Assembly (NCBI GenBank): GCA_017527155.1
Contig: JAFXQI010000012.1
Span: forward strand, 1 to 64,000
Source: Kiritimatiellia bacterium
GTDB lineage: Bacteria; Verrucomicrobiota; Kiritimatiellia; CAIQIC01; Lenti-01
Direction: 5' to 3'
DNA length: 64,000 nucleotides
Below are positions 31,718 to 39,960 of the stretch, one piece after another. The position numbers were made by a program, and so were the translations under genes. The notes under the pieces are model-generated. The model saw nothing but the letters and a program-made list of their open reading frames with translations. It was not told where the DNA came from and did not search any database. Numbering within the stretch: position 1 is the first letter of the stretch; each line of letters begins with the position of its first letter.

Positions 31718-31747
31718 TTGGCCAACCGGGGGGGATTGCGGTACAAC
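31718..31747 (+). promoter_or_regulatory. Promoter of the NfnAB operon
   Basis: TTGGCC (31718-31723), 18-bp spacer, TACAAC (31742-31747). The 48-nt leader contains a hairpin GCGGCCCC-gtg-gcGGGGCCGC (about 31759-31778) before GGAG and the ATG at 31796. Confidence 0.6.
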
Positions 31748-31795
31748 AGTCGGGAAGGCGGCCCCGTGGCGGGGCCGCGCAACGTGGAGTGTGCC

Positions 31796-32653
31796 ATGAA
31801 CAAGATCATCCAGAAACAGCAGCTCTCCCAGGACGTCTACCGCCTGGTCGTCGAAGCGCCCGAAATCGCCCGCGAGCGCAAGCCGGGGCAGTTCATCATC
31901 CTGCAGCTCGACACCGAGTTCGGCGAGCGCATCCCCCTGACCATCGCCGACGCGGACGAGCGGGCGGGGACCGTCACGCTCATTTTCCAGGTCGTCGGCG
32001 CCACCACGCGCAAGCTCGCGGCGCTGCGCGAAGGCGACTCCATCGAGAACCTCGTCGGTCCGCTGGGACGCCCGACGCACATCGAGAAGTTCGGCACGGT
32101 GGTGTGCGTGGGCGGCGGCATCGGCGTCGCGCCGCTGTACCCCATCGCGCAGGGCATGAAGGCGGCGGGCAACAAGCTGGTCGTCATCATCGGCGCGCGC
32201 ACGAAGGACCTGGTCATCCTGGAGCCCGAGATGCGCGCGATCGCGGACGAGGTGATCGTCTGCACGGACGACGGCTCGTACGGCCGCAAGGACCTCGTCA
32301 CGGCCCCGCTCAAGGAGCTGTGCGAGCAGGTGCCGCCGCCGGACCTGGCGGTCGCCATCGGCCCGCCCATCATGATGAAGTTCTGCGCGAAGACGACGGA
32401 GCCGTACAACGTCAAGACGGTCGTCAGCCTCAACACGATCATGATCGACGGCACGGGCATGTGCGGCGGTTGCCGCGTGTCGGTGGGCGGCGAGACGAAG
32501 TTCGTGTGCGTGGACGGGCCGGAATTCGACGGCCACCAAGTGGACTTCGACCAGATGATGTCGCGCCTGGGCGCCTTCAAGGCGCAGGAACGCATCGCGG
32601 ACGAGCACTGCCGCTTCCACGCGGAGGCGGTTGCCAAGGGCTTGAAGGAATAG
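31796..32653 (+). CDS. Ferredoxin-NADP+ reductase subunit alpha (NfnA-like)
   Basis: This 285-residue protein has the layout of the sulfide dehydrogenase/NfnA family: an FAD-binding domain (GQFIILQLDTEFGERIPLTI), an NAD-binding domain starting VVCVGGGIGVAPLYPIAQGMK and a C-terminal iron-sulfur cluster site (GTGMCGGCRVSVGG...FVCVDGPEFDGHQVDF). With the next gene it should form a two-subunit enzyme that moves electrons between NADH, NADPH and ferredoxin, by flavin-based bifurcation in characterised relatives. It may instead function as the reductase half of glutamate synthase-like complexes. A gap of 13 bp separates it from the beta subunit. Confidence 0.88.
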   Translation: MNKIIQKQQLSQDVYRLVVEAPEIARERKPGQFIILQLDTEFGERIPLTIADADERAGTVTLIFQVVGATTRKLAALREGDSIENLVGPLGRPTHIEKFGTVVCVGGGIGVAPLYPIAQGMKAAGNKLVVIIGARTKDLVILEPEMRAIADEVIVCTDDGSYGRKDLVTAPLKELCEQVPPPDLAVAIGPPIMMKFCAKTTEPYNVKTVVSLNTIMIDGTGMCGGCRVSVGGETKFVCVDGPEFDGHQVDFDQMMSRLGAFKAQERIADEHCRFHAEAVAKGLKE

Positions 32654-32666
32654 AGGAGGCGCATCC

Positions 32667-34076
32667 ATGACCCCGAAAGAGAAGATGGCGATTCCCCCGC
32701 AGGCGATGCCCGAGCAGCCGGCGGACGAGCGGCGGCGCAACATGAAGGAGGTCGCCCTCGGCTACACCGCCGAACAGGCGCGCCTCGAAGCCTCCCGCTG
32801 CCTCCAGTGCAAGAACGCGCCGTGCGTGGCGGGCTGCCCCGTGGCGATCCGCATCCCCGAGTTCCTGGCGGCGGCGGCCGAAGGCGACTTCGCCGGCGCG
32901 CTGGGCATCATCCGCGAGACGAGCCTGCTGCCCGCCGTGTGCGGCCGCGTATGCCCGCAGGAGAAGCAGTGCCAGAAGAACTGCACGATGGGCAAGGCCC
33001 TCAAGGACGTCAACAAGGCCGTCGCCATCGGCCGCGTCGAGCGCTACTGCGCCGACCTCGGCCGCGCCACCGGCTCCCAGCCCGCGCCCGTGATCGCGCC
33101 GCCGACCGGCAAGCGCGTGGCGGTGGTGGGCAGCGGGCCGGCGTCCATCACGGTGGCGGCCGACGTGCGCCGCGCCGGGCACGAAGTCGTCATGTTCGAG
33201 GCCTTCCACAAGGCGGGCGGCGTGCTGGTGTACGGCATCCCCGAGTTCCGCCTCCCCAAGGCCATCGTGCAGGCCGAGCTCGACAACCTCGCCGCCATGG
33301 GCGTCGAAATCCGCACCAACTACGTCGTCGGCCGCACCCGCAAGCTCACCGACCTGCTCGACAAGGACGGCTTCGATGCCGTGTTCGTCGGCACCGGCGC
33401 CGGGCTGCCCAAGTTCATGGACATCGAGGGCGAGAACCTCGTCGGCGTCTACTCCGCCAACGAATACCTCACCCGCTCGAACCTCATGAAAGCCTACGAC
33501 ACCGCCCACGCCGACACCCCGATGGCGGCCGCCAGGCGCGTCGCCGTCCTCGGCGGCGGCAACGTCGCCATGGACGCCGCGCGCACCGCCCTGCGGCTCG
33601 GCGCCGAGGAGGTGCACCTCATCTACCGCCGCACCGAAGTCGAGATGCCCGCGCGCGCCGAAGAAGTCCACCACGCCAAGGAAGAAGGCGTCCAGTTCCA
33701 CATGCTCGTCAACGCCAAGCGCATTCTGGGCGAAGGCGGCCGCGTGAACGCCATCGAGTGCCTCCGCTACGAACTCGGCGAACCCGACGCCAGCGGCCGG
33801 CGGCGCCCCGTCGCCATCCCCGGCAGCGAATACACCATGCCGGTCGACGCCGTCATCGTCGCCGTCGGCAACGGCTCCAACCCGCTCATCAAGGCGACCA
33901 CCCCCGGCCTCGAAACCGACGCCAAAGGCCACATCGTAGCCGACGAAAACGGCCAGACCAGCCTGCCGCGCGTCTTCGCGGGCGGCGACATCGTCCTCGG
34001 CGCCGCCACCGTCATCCTGGCCATGGGCGAAGGCCGCAAGGCCGCCGCCGCCATCAACCGCCTCCTCGCCCAGTGA
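32667..34076 (+). CDS. NfnB-like / NADPH-dependent glutamate synthase small subunit homologue
   Basis: This 469-residue protein carries two N-terminal [4Fe-4S] motifs (CLQCKNAPCVAGCP and CGRVCPQEKQCQKNC) and two nucleotide-binding domains: VAVVGSGPASITVAADV near residue 151 for FAD and VAVLGGGNVAMDAARTALRLG near 292 for NAD(P)H. It ends with the typical RVFAGGDIVLGAATVILAMGEGRKAA segment. In NfnAB this is the larger subunit with the bifurcating FAD. GltD alone would look similar, but the directly preceding NfnA-like gene favours Nfn. A GGAGG site precedes the ATG. It overlaps the downstream pseudouridine synthase by GTGA. Confidence 0.9.
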   Translation: MTPKEKMAIPPQAMPEQPADERRRNMKEVALGYTAEQARLEASRCLQCKNAPCVAGCPVAIRIPEFLAAAAEGDFAGALGIIRETSLLPAVCGRVCPQEKQCQKNCTMGKALKDVNKAVAIGRVERYCADLGRATGSQPAPVIAPPTGKRVAVVGSGPASITVAADVRRAGHEVVMFEAFHKAGGVLVYGIPEFRLPKAIVQAELDNLAAMGVEIRTNYVVGRTRKLTDLLDKDGFDAVFVGTGAGLPKFMDIEGENLVGVYSANEYLTRSNLMKAYDTAHADTPMAAARRVAVLGGGNVAMDAARTALRLGAEEVHLIYRRTEVEMPARAEEVHHAKEEGVQFHMLVNAKRILGEGGRVNAIECLRYELGEPDASGRRRPVAIPGSEYTMPVDAVIVAVGNGSNPLIKATTPGLETDAKGHIVADENGQTSLPRVFAGGDIVLGAATVILAMGEGRKAAAAINRLLAQ

Positions 34077-34975
34077 GGCCGCGGCGACCAGCGGCGGGCG
34101 GCGCGCCCGGAAAACCCGCGGGCGGCGGACATCTCCGCCGCCTCCCCCCTCCGCGCCGCAACGGCGTCGAACTCCAGGAATACCTGGCGGAAGCCCTCTT
34201 CTGCTCCCGGCGCGCCGCCAAGGCCCTTCTCGACGACCGCCTCGTCTTCGTCAACGGCCGCCGCATCTGGATGGCCCGCCACCTGCTGCAGACCCGCGAC
34301 ACCGTCGAACTCCTCCCCGGCGCCGTCCCCAAGGACGCCCCCTCCGCCACCCCGCCGCCGCCCATCCGCATCCTCCTCGACGACCCCCGTTTCCTGGTCG
34401 CCGACAAGCCCCCCGCCCTCCTGACCAACGGACCCAAATCCCTCGAAACCCGCCTCCGCGAACAGCTGGACCTCCCGTCGTTGCGCGCCGTCCACCGGCT
34501 CGACAAAGACACCACCGGCTGCGTCCTCTTCGCCAAGGACGAAGAAACCCGCCGCGCCCTCGTCGCCGAATTCGAGAACGGCGACGTCCGCAAACTCTAC
34601 CACGCCCTCGTCGCCGGCGTCCCGACCGAGACCGACTACGACATCCGCGAACGCATCGACGGCAAGGCGGCGGTGAGCCACGTCCACGTCGTCTCCGCCC
34701 GCCCGCGCGCGCCGAAGGCCGCGCACGTGACGGTCGGCATCGAGACCGGCCGCACCCACCAGATCCGCATCCACCTCCACGGCACCGGCACGCCGGTCCT
34801 GGGCGACCGCCAGTACTTCACCACGCGCGCCACCGATTTCCAGGAAGTCCCCCGCCAGCTCCTCCACGCCGCCGACCTCCGCTTCCTGCACCCCGCCACC
34901 CGCGCCCCCTTGCAGGCGACCTCCCCCCTCCCGCACGACTTCCGCACCTGGCTCAAGCGGCTCGGGCTGCGCTGA
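34073..34975 (+). CDS. RluA family pseudouridine synthase
   Basis: This 300-residue protein has an N-terminal S4-like region (LQEYLAEALFCSRRAAKALLDDRLVFVNGRRI) and a RluA catalytic domain with the signature RAVHRLDKDTTGCVLFAK; the aspartate in HRLDKDT is the catalytic residue. ETGRTHQIRIHLHGTGTPVLGD near residue 224 is the second conserved block. It converts uridine to pseudouridine in rRNA or tRNA. No ATG exists at a fitting place. The GTG at 34073 overlaps the TGA of the preceding NfnB gene, so this start is supported by coupling; it leaves a basic, disordered N-terminal 30 residues. Confidence 0.88.
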   Translation: MRPRRPAAGGAPGKPAGGGHLRRLPPPRRNGVELQEYLAEALFCSRRAAKALLDDRLVFVNGRRIWMARHLLQTRDTVELLPGAVPKDAPSATPPPPIRILLDDPRFLVADKPPALLTNGPKSLETRLREQLDLPSLRAVHRLDKDTTGCVLFAKDEETRRALVAEFENGDVRKLYHALVAGVPTETDYDIRERIDGKAAVSHVHVVSARPRAPKAAHVTVGIETGRTHQIRIHLHGTGTPVLGDRQYFTTRATDFQEVPRQLLHAADLRFLHPATRAPLQATSPLPHDFRTWLKRLGLR

Positions 34976-35102
34976 CGCGACCCGGGGCTTCGCGCACGGG
35001 GACGACGGCGGCCCGCCGGCGGCGTGCAGGTGTGATGCCGCACGATGCGCATGGGGGCGTAGAGCGCTCGAAATAGGGTGGTCGCCCCATGCCTTGGGCC
35101 CT

Positions 35103-35166
35103 GGTGGGGCGAGCACTCCGTGCGAGCCGCTCAAATGCTTGGAACGGCTTGCGCGGAGAGCTCGTC
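35103..35166. repeat. GGTGGGGCGAGC inverted-repeat element, copy 1
   Basis: GGTGGGGCGAGC-ACTCCG-TGCGAGCCGC pairs with GGCTTGCGCGGAGAGCTCGTCC across a short loop. The second copy (57874-57942) lies inside the PLD-like gene. Confidence 0.7.
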
Positions 35167-35216
35167 CAGAGCGGTCGAAGATTGTCTGTGGCTTTTCGGC
35201 CGTTTCCCAAACACAA

Positions 35217-35261
35217 GGTCGCGCGGAAGCGCGACCCTCCCGGGGGGAGGGACGCGCGTCC
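35217..35261. repeat. Composite GC-rich double-hairpin element, shortened copy
   Basis: GGTCGCGC-ggaa-GCGCGACC (35217-35236), CTCCCGGGGGGAG, then GGACGCGCGTCC, in which the second hairpin has lost its loop. Confidence 0.7.
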
Positions 35262-35442
35262 GGGCTGGAAAAGGGGGCGACACAACGGGCGGCGGCTACG
35301 CTGTTTCTGAACCGCTGTAGAAGACGAAGCAGAAGCCATACTGTTTCTTGACCCAATCCAGCGACGGTGCCCCGCCGTCGGCGTGCGGGCAGAACGTGGG
35401 CGGGATGCGGGTGCGGTCGCGGCACCCCCATGGTGCTCCACC

Positions 35443-35943
35443 CTATTCGAGCGGAATCCAGCGGTAGGCGCCGGTGGCGGTGTCGAGGACGGCGACGGTG
35501 GGGATGTCGTTGCGGGGACGGGCGGCCGAGCCGGGGTTCAGGAGGACGGTGCGGCCGGAGGTTTCGAGGGAGGGGCGGTGCGTGTGGCCCGTGAAGAGGT
35601 AGTCAAGGCGCCCCGAGGCGGCCAGGCGGTAGAGGCCCCAGGCGTCGTCGCCGTGCATCACGGCGCAGGACTTTCCGTCCGCGTCGAAGAAGACGGTGCG
35701 GGCGAGGGTGATCCCGGCAGGCGCCGGACGGACGGCGGCGTCGCTCCATCCGTCGCAGTTGCCCAGGGCGGCCCAGGCGCGGATGCCGCGGTCGAGGCAT
35801 TCGGCGGAAAGCAGGTCGAGGGCGTCGTCGCCGATGTCGCCGCAGTGGACGAGCGTCTCCTCCCCGGCGGCGGCGAGCGCGGCCAGGGCGCGGCGCGTGG
35901 CGTCGAGGTGGTTGTGGGTGTCGGAGAGGATGCCGAGGATCAT
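35443..35943 (-). CDS. YfcE/MJ0936-type metallophosphoesterase
   Basis: This 166-residue protein is a small calcineurin-like phosphodiesterase. Metal-binding motifs in order are GILSDTHNHLD (D8, H10), LVHCGDIGDDAL, AALGNCD, AVMHGDD and LFTGHTHRP, all at the expected spacing. NPGSAARPRNDIPTVAVLD closes the fold. The substrate is unknown; relatives act on cyclic or bis-nucleotide phosphodiesters in vitro. It follows RadC by 13 bp on the same strand and is the last gene of a run with coiled-coil protein, GT4 and RadC. A likely start at 35943 gives the family's usual length. Confidence 0.9.
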   Translation of the reverse strand: MILGILSDTHNHLDATRRALAALAAAGEETLVHCGDIGDDALDLLSAECLDRGIRAWAALGNCDGWSDAAVRPAPAGITLARTVFFDADGKSCAVMHGDDAWGLYRLAASGRLDYLFTGHTHRPSLETSGRTVLLNPGSAARPRNDIPTVAVLDTATGAYRWIPLE

Positions 35944-35956
35944 GGGGCCGGACCTT

Positions 35957-36682
35957 TCAGCCGTCGAACTGGACGGCGGCGGTGGCGCGGAGGCTGGTAT
36001 GCGGGGGCGGGGGCGGGCCGCGGCCGATGACGACGTGGTCGAGGACGGGGATGCCGACCACGCGTCCGGCATCGACGAGGCGGCGCGTCATGCGGAGGTC
36101 TTCGCGCGAGGGGTGCGGGTCGCCGGAGGGATGGTTGTGGGCGAGGACGATGGCGGCGGCCATGCAGCGGATGGCCTCGCGGAAGACTTCGCGGGGATGG
36201 GCGAGGCTGGTGTCGAGCAGGCCGGTGGTGATCTCGACGGGCGGCCGCAGGAGACGGTATTTGGCGTCGAGGGGCAGCATCCAGAAGACTTCCTGCGAGA
36301 GGCGCGCGGCGCGCGGGCCGAGCAGCTGCAGGACGGGCGCGGCGTCGAGGACGACGGGGCGGGCGCCGGCGGTGTCGGGGGTGGCGGAGCGGCGGCCGAG
36401 TTCGAGCGCGGCCTTGAGTTCGAGGGCCTTGACGGGGCCGAGCCCGGGGAGGGCGACGAGTTCTTCGACGGAGGCGTCGGCGAGCCGTTCGAGGGAATGC
36501 CCGGAGCGGGCGAGGACGTCGCGCGCGAGTTCGAGGACGCCCTGCCCGCGGCGCCCGCCGGTACGGAGGAGGATGGCCAGCAGGATGTCGTCGTCGGTGC
36601 GGTCGACGCCGCGTTCGAGGGCGATTTCGCGCGGGCGCGCCTTGCCGGGGATGTCCCGTATGAGCGTGGTCCGGGCGGTCAC
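35957..36682 (-). CDS. radC: RadC/JAB-domain DNA repair-associated protein
   Basis: The 241-residue product has an N-terminal helix-hairpin-helix-like part (IRDIPGKARPREIALERGVDRTDDDILLAILLRTG...LVALPGLGPVKALELKAALELG) and a C-terminal JAB/MPN metallo-domain with the zinc motif AIVLAHNHPSGDPHPSREDLRMTRRL (H-x-H, Asp). This is the RadC family; despite the name its role in repair is unproven, and the fold suggests a metal-dependent hydrolase. The start is GTG at 36682, overlapping the TGA of the upstream glycosyltransferase gene (GTGA). Confidence 0.92.
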   Translation of the reverse strand: MTARTTLIRDIPGKARPREIALERGVDRTDDDILLAILLRTGGRRGQGVLELARDVLARSGHSLERLADASVEELVALPGLGPVKALELKAALELGRRSATPDTAGARPVVLDAAPVLQLLGPRAARLSQEVFWMLPLDAKYRLLRPPVEITTGLLDTSLAHPREVFREAIRCMAAAIVLAHNHPSGDPHPSREDLRMTRRLVDAGRVVGIPVLDHVVIGRGPPPPPHTSLRATAAVQFDG

Positions 36683-37869
36683 GGGCGGCGCGGGAGGAGG
36701 GCGTCGATGGCCCCGGCGAGCTTTCGCTCGATGGCGGGCCAGGCGTATTCGCGGGCGACGAAGCGGCGTCCGTTGGCGCCGAGCGCGGCGCGGGCGGCGG
36801 GGTCGTCGAGCAGCCGGAGCAGCTCGGCCTCGAAGTCGGGGTAGTGGCGGAACCAGAGACCGGCCTGCGCGGCGCGGCACTGGGCGACGAGAACGCGGCT
36901 CTTGGCGTGCACGAGCGCCGGGGTCCCTGCCAGGAACGACTCCAGCAGCACGATGCCGAAGCTTTCGTTGACGGAGGGATGGATGAAGGCGACGGCGCCG
37001 GCCATTGCCTCGTGCTTCTCTTCCTCGGAGACGAATCCGGCGTCGAGGATGGCCGGACGCAGGGCGTCGGCGGCCTCGATGTCGCCGGAGCCGGTGAAGA
37101 CGACGCGGACATCGCGGCCGGTCCGCTCGCGGAAGGTCAGCATGTAGTCGCAGATGAGGGGCGTGCCCTTGAGGGGTTCGCGGCGTCCGCAGTAGAGGAC
37201 GTACGGGGCGTCGAGGCCGCGGCGGGCGGCGAAGGCGCGCGGGTCGGCGTCGAACGGATCGAGCCCCATGCCGACGGTGCGGGCGCGGGCGTCGGGGAAG
37301 CCGTAGAGCTCGCCGGCGAGCGCGCGTTCGGCACCGGAATTGAAGAGGCATCCGGCGACGGCGCCGAACATCGCGCGGATGGTCGCGAGCCGCGCGAACG
37401 GCTCGTCGTGCAGGCACGGGACGAGGAGGGTCTTTTCCGGGTGGGCCGTGGCGGCGGCGACGGTCAGGCCGAAGAGGTACGGCCCCGCGAGGACCGCACG
37501 GTAGCCGTCCGCGTTGGCCGCCAGGTGCGCGAGCAGCGCCGAGGAATGCACCCCGTTGCGCAGCCAGAGCGCCTCGTCCGCGGCCGGTACCGCCACCCCG
37601 CGGTCGATCTGCTGCTGGATGCGCAGGAAGGCGCCCTCGTCGCGGGGATCGACGGGGAAGAAGCGGACGGTCATGCCGTCGGTCTCTCGCGCGCCGGGCG
37701 GGAGGGTGTTCTCCCAGGTGTAGTGGTTCTGGGCGCAGGTGGTGAGGAAATCGACCTCGTACCCCATGCGCGCGGCATGGATGGCGAGGTTCTTGAGCAG
37801 CGTCTCGGCGCCGCCGACCGCGCCGTCCCCGGCGTAGCGGGGGGCGACGAACGCCAGGCGCTCAGCCAT
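36679..37869 (-). CDS. GT4 family glycosyltransferase
   Basis: The 396-residue protein has the GT-B two-domain layout. The N-terminal part begins LAFVAPRYAGDGAVGGAETLLKNLAIHAARMGYEVDFLTTC, and the C-terminal sugar-nucleotide domain contains YVLYCGRREPLKGTPLI and the E-x7-E signature within HPSVNESFGIVLLESFLAGTPAL. It is probably a hexosyl or mannosyl transferase of surface polysaccharide or glycolipid. Its start overlaps the end of the preceding coiled-coil gene by 8 bp, so both are coupled, and it overlaps radC at its end. The pairing with a coiled-coil protein suggests a membrane-associated glycan complex. Confidence 0.9.
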   Translation of the reverse strand: MAERLAFVAPRYAGDGAVGGAETLLKNLAIHAARMGYEVDFLTTCAQNHYTWENTLPPGARETDGMTVRFFPVDPRDEGAFLRIQQQIDRGVAVPAADEALWLRNGVHSSALLAHLAANADGYRAVLAGPYLFGLTVAAATAHPEKTLLVPCLHDEPFARLATIRAMFGAVAGCLFNSGAERALAGELYGFPDARARTVGMGLDPFDADPRAFAARRGLDAPYVLYCGRREPLKGTPLICDYMLTFRERTGRDVRVVFTGSGDIEAADALRPAILDAGFVSEEEKHEAMAGAVAFIHPSVNESFGIVLLESFLAGTPALVHAKSRVLVAQCRAAQAGLWFRHYPDFEAELLRLLDDPAARAALGANGRRFVAREYAWPAIERKLAGAIDALLPRRP

Positions 37870-38349
37870 CGCCGCGGGCCTTTCCGGGGGCCGCCGCCGC
37901 GCCCAGCCGCGCCTCCAGCTCCGCAACGCGCGCTTCCAGCTTGGCGATGCGGCCTTCCGTCTGTTCCTCGATGCCCTGGAGGGCGGTGATGACCAGGCCG
38001 TTGACCTGGTTCTGCTGGGACCAGAGGCGGTAGGTGTAGAACTTGAGGAGCTTCCAGATGACCTTCTTGAGCGCGACGAGGGCGGGGGCGAAGGCGCTGC
38101 GGCGCTCGCGGATCTCGAAGTCGGAGATGTCCACGAAGACCGCGTCCCGCAGGCACGCGAGATAGAAGGTGAGGAATCCGTCGGTGCCGCGCAGGTGGAC
38201 GAGGTTGGTCTTCTCGGCGCGTGCGACGCGGGCGTCGGAGTAGACGCCGTCGCGCATCTTGCGGTCGGCGGTGGCCTGGATTTCGGCGACGAGGCGCTCG
38301 ACGTCGAGCCCCGGCGCGCCGATGGACAGCAGCTGTTCGTTATCGCTCA
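37862..38349 (-). CDS. Coiled-coil protein coupled to GT4 transferase
   Basis: This 162-residue protein has a helical N-terminal half (LDVERLVAEIQATADRKMRDGVY...), a central segment LVALKKVIWKLLKFYTYRLWSQQNQVN that could lie on the membrane, and a C-terminal coiled coil (EEQTEGRIAKLEARVAELEARLG). Similar helical segments are found at the start of methyltransferases and glycosyltransferases in O-antigen clusters, where they are thought to organise the enzymes. No catalytic motif is seen. The start at 38349 is supported by a promoter 7 nt upstream. It overlaps the GT4 gene by 8 bp. Confidence 0.72.
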
Positions 38350-38356
38350 TGTCCGC

Positions 38357-38386
38357 CACTTTATCCCTCCCCTCCCATTCCATGCA
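38357..38386 (-). promoter_or_regulatory. Leaderless promoter of the coiled-coil/GT4/radC operon
   Basis: TTGCAT (38386-38381), 18-bp spacer, TAAAGT (38362-38357), 7 nt to the ATG at 38349. Confidence 0.7.
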
Positions 38387-38485
38387 ATGCAAAACCCTGC
38401 CCCTCCCCGGACGGGATTGCATCTCCGTTTTGTGCCCCCAGGGACGAAGGCGGGAAAATCCGGCACGGACGTTTTCCTACCCCAA

Positions 38486-38550
38486 GGTCGCGCGGAAGCG
38501 CGACCCTCCCGGTGTGCTCTCCACGGGGAGGGACGCGCTTCTGCGCGTCC
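38486..38550. repeat. Composite GC-rich double-hairpin element, complete copy
   Basis: GGTCGCGC-ggaa-GCGCGACC (38486-38505), a 25-nt middle with CTCCC/GGGAG that can pair, and GGACGCGC-ttct-GCGCGTCC (38531-38550). It is the reverse orientation of the copy at 10992. Confidence 0.78.
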
Positions 38551-38708
38551 GTGCTGGAAACGGAGGCGGCACAATGGGCTGTGGTTTCCCTGTTTCTGAA
38601 ACCGCTCGGGCGCCCCCGCCGCCGTCCGCGCATGATCCTGCCACGGGAGCGTCGGCCCCGTGAGCGGAGATGCGCCCTCCCGTCCGGACGGAATGGAAAA
38701 GGGGTGTG

Positions 38709-38775
38709 TTCATGGGCAAGGGGTATGGGTGGGAAAGGGTGGAATTGTTGGGGTTTCCCGTAATTGCAAAAGTGG
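38709..38775 (-). repeat. Dispersed ATG-ended module, copy 7
   Basis: Minus-strand reading: CTTTTGCAATTACGGGAAAC, 39-nt segment with CATACC, then CC-ATG-AACAC. Confidence 0.7.
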
Positions 38776-38830
38776 AAAGACCGGATGGCAGCAAGGCGGG
38801 AGCGGAATCTCCAGAAGTCGGGGAAGGCCG

Positions 38831-39871
38831 CTACGGGGCGTGGCAGACGCGGCGGAAGACGTCGCGGCAACGGCCGCAGCGGGTGCAGTCGGCAGCGCAG
38901 GTGGCGCCGATGCCGGATGTCGCCCAGTCGGGGGGGAAGAGTTTGTTGTCCACCACCAGGGGGGCGAAGGCCACCGAATGGTCGGGATCCATCAGCCCGA
39001 CCAGGTTGCCGTCGAAGGAATAGCCCGCGTACGCCCGCAGGATTTCGACCGGCCGCGGATGCCGGCGGGTCGCCAGCTTGAAGAGGGAGATTCCAGCTTC
39101 TTCCCAGAGGGGCACGTCTTCCGGGCGGATCCACGTCGCGCGGAGGAAATCCTCCAGGGCGTCCCCGCCGGCGGCGTAGTGGGTCTTGCAGCGGAAGAAG
39201 GAGAAGCCATACTCATCCGCCGCCGCCCGGTCCTGCGGCCGCCGCCCGTCGCCGTGCCCGTGGAGGTTGTCGTGGAAGGTCTGGAACGGGCATTCGCGCA
39301 GGCAGCCGCTGTTGACCTGCATGCCGACAGTCTTGCCGTTCGCGCGCGCCCAGTCCGCCATCCGCGCCGCGTAGGCGAGGTCGCGCTGGCGTTCGCGGGA
39401 GAGGTAGAACTCGTCGAACAGGTCCGCCGCGTAGCCGAAGCCCACCGAGCCGTGGATGCGCATGTTCACCGAGGCCCGGATGCGCACCGCCGGATACTTC
39501 ACCCGCAGCACCCGCGCGATGAACGGGGAGGTGGTCGTCACCGTGTCGGGGAACAGCCCTTCCTCCTCCATCTCGCCGAGCATGCGCGAGACGAAATCCG
39601 CTAGGCCGGTGCTGATGGCTTCGTCGCCGTAGCAGTTGGCGTTGAACAGCGTGTCGAGGCGGATACCGTTCGCCCGCGCCCATTTCAGGTCGCCGACCAG
39701 GCGGGCGCGGACCTCGGGGGTGAACTCCGGCGCCGGACGGCAGGAGAGCACGCCCGGCCAGGCGAAAAACACCTCGGCGATGCGCGGCAGCAGCGGCGCG
39801 CACGCCTCCCGGAACGGGGCGTTGTAGAAATGGCCGACGGCCAGGTTCCGTTTCACGGCGGGTTCGTTCAT
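38831..39871 (-). CDS. U32 family peptidase-like protein with C-terminal cysteine cluster
   Basis: The 346-residue protein resembles the U32 'collagenase-like' family, whose better-studied members (RlhA, TrhP, UbiU/V) modify RNA or quinones rather than cut peptides. It has a TIM-barrel-like pattern (ANGIRLDTLFNANCYGDEAISTGLADFVSRML, then RIRASVNMRIHG), the stretch NSGCLRECPFQTFHDN near residue 192, and a C-terminal cysteine cluster CAADCTRCGRCRDVFRRVC that could bind a metal or iron-sulfur cluster. The cysteine-rich C-terminus is reminiscent of UbiU/UbiV. A good promoter with AGGAGA precedes the ATG. The family assignment is by pattern and moderate. Confidence 0.75.
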   Translation of the reverse strand: MNEPAVKRNLAVGHFYNAPFREACAPLLPRIAEVFFAWPGVLSCRPAPEFTPEVRARLVGDLKWARANGIRLDTLFNANCYGDEAISTGLADFVSRMLGEMEEEGLFPDTVTTTSPFIARVLRVKYPAVRIRASVNMRIHGSVGFGYAADLFDEFYLSRERQRDLAYAARMADWARANGKTVGMQVNSGCLRECPFQTFHDNLHGHGDGRRPQDRAAADEYGFSFFRCKTHYAAGGDALEDFLRATWIRPEDVPLWEEAGISLFKLATRRHPRPVEILRAYAGYSFDGNLVGLMDPDHSVAFAPLVVDNKLFPPDWATSGIGATCAADCTRCGRCRDVFRRVCHAP

Positions 39872-39894
39872 GGTTCTCCTGTTCGCTTTCCGGT

Positions 39895-39923
39895 ATCTAA
39901 CAGGATAAGCGCCCGGTTGTCAC
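39895..39923 (-). promoter_or_regulatory. Promoter of the U32-like gene
   Basis: GTGACA (39923-39918), 17-bp spacer, TTAGAT (39900-39895); 23-nt leader with AGGAGA before the ATG at 39871. Confidence 0.65.
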
Positions 39924-39960
39924 GTCCGGTTCGCGCGGGGGGAGGGAACGGAGCGGTGCC

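Larger units (their letters stand above)
34976..35442. other. Repeat-rich gap between convergent genes
   Basis: No gene is supported in these 467 bp. They contain a long inverted repeat of the GGTGGGGCGAGC family (35103-35166) and a composite GC-rich hairpin (35217-35261). Near both ends are inverted copies of CGAAATAGGGTGG (about 35069) and CCACCCTATTCGA (about 35437), so the whole block could be an element about 380 bp long. Confidence 0.6.
38350..38830. other. Repeat-rich gap of 481 bp
   Basis: No gene is supported. The gap contains the promoter of the coiled-coil gene (38357-38386), a composite GC-rich hairpin element (38486-38550) and an ATG-ended module (38709-38775). The remainder is G/C-rich without clear features. 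Confidence 0.6.

Noticed and set aside
32667-34076. Plain glutamate synthase small subunit GltD.
   Set aside because: The preceding NfnA-like gene with [2Fe-2S] motif and absence of GltB make an Nfn-type complex more likely, though GltD-like activity cannot be excluded.
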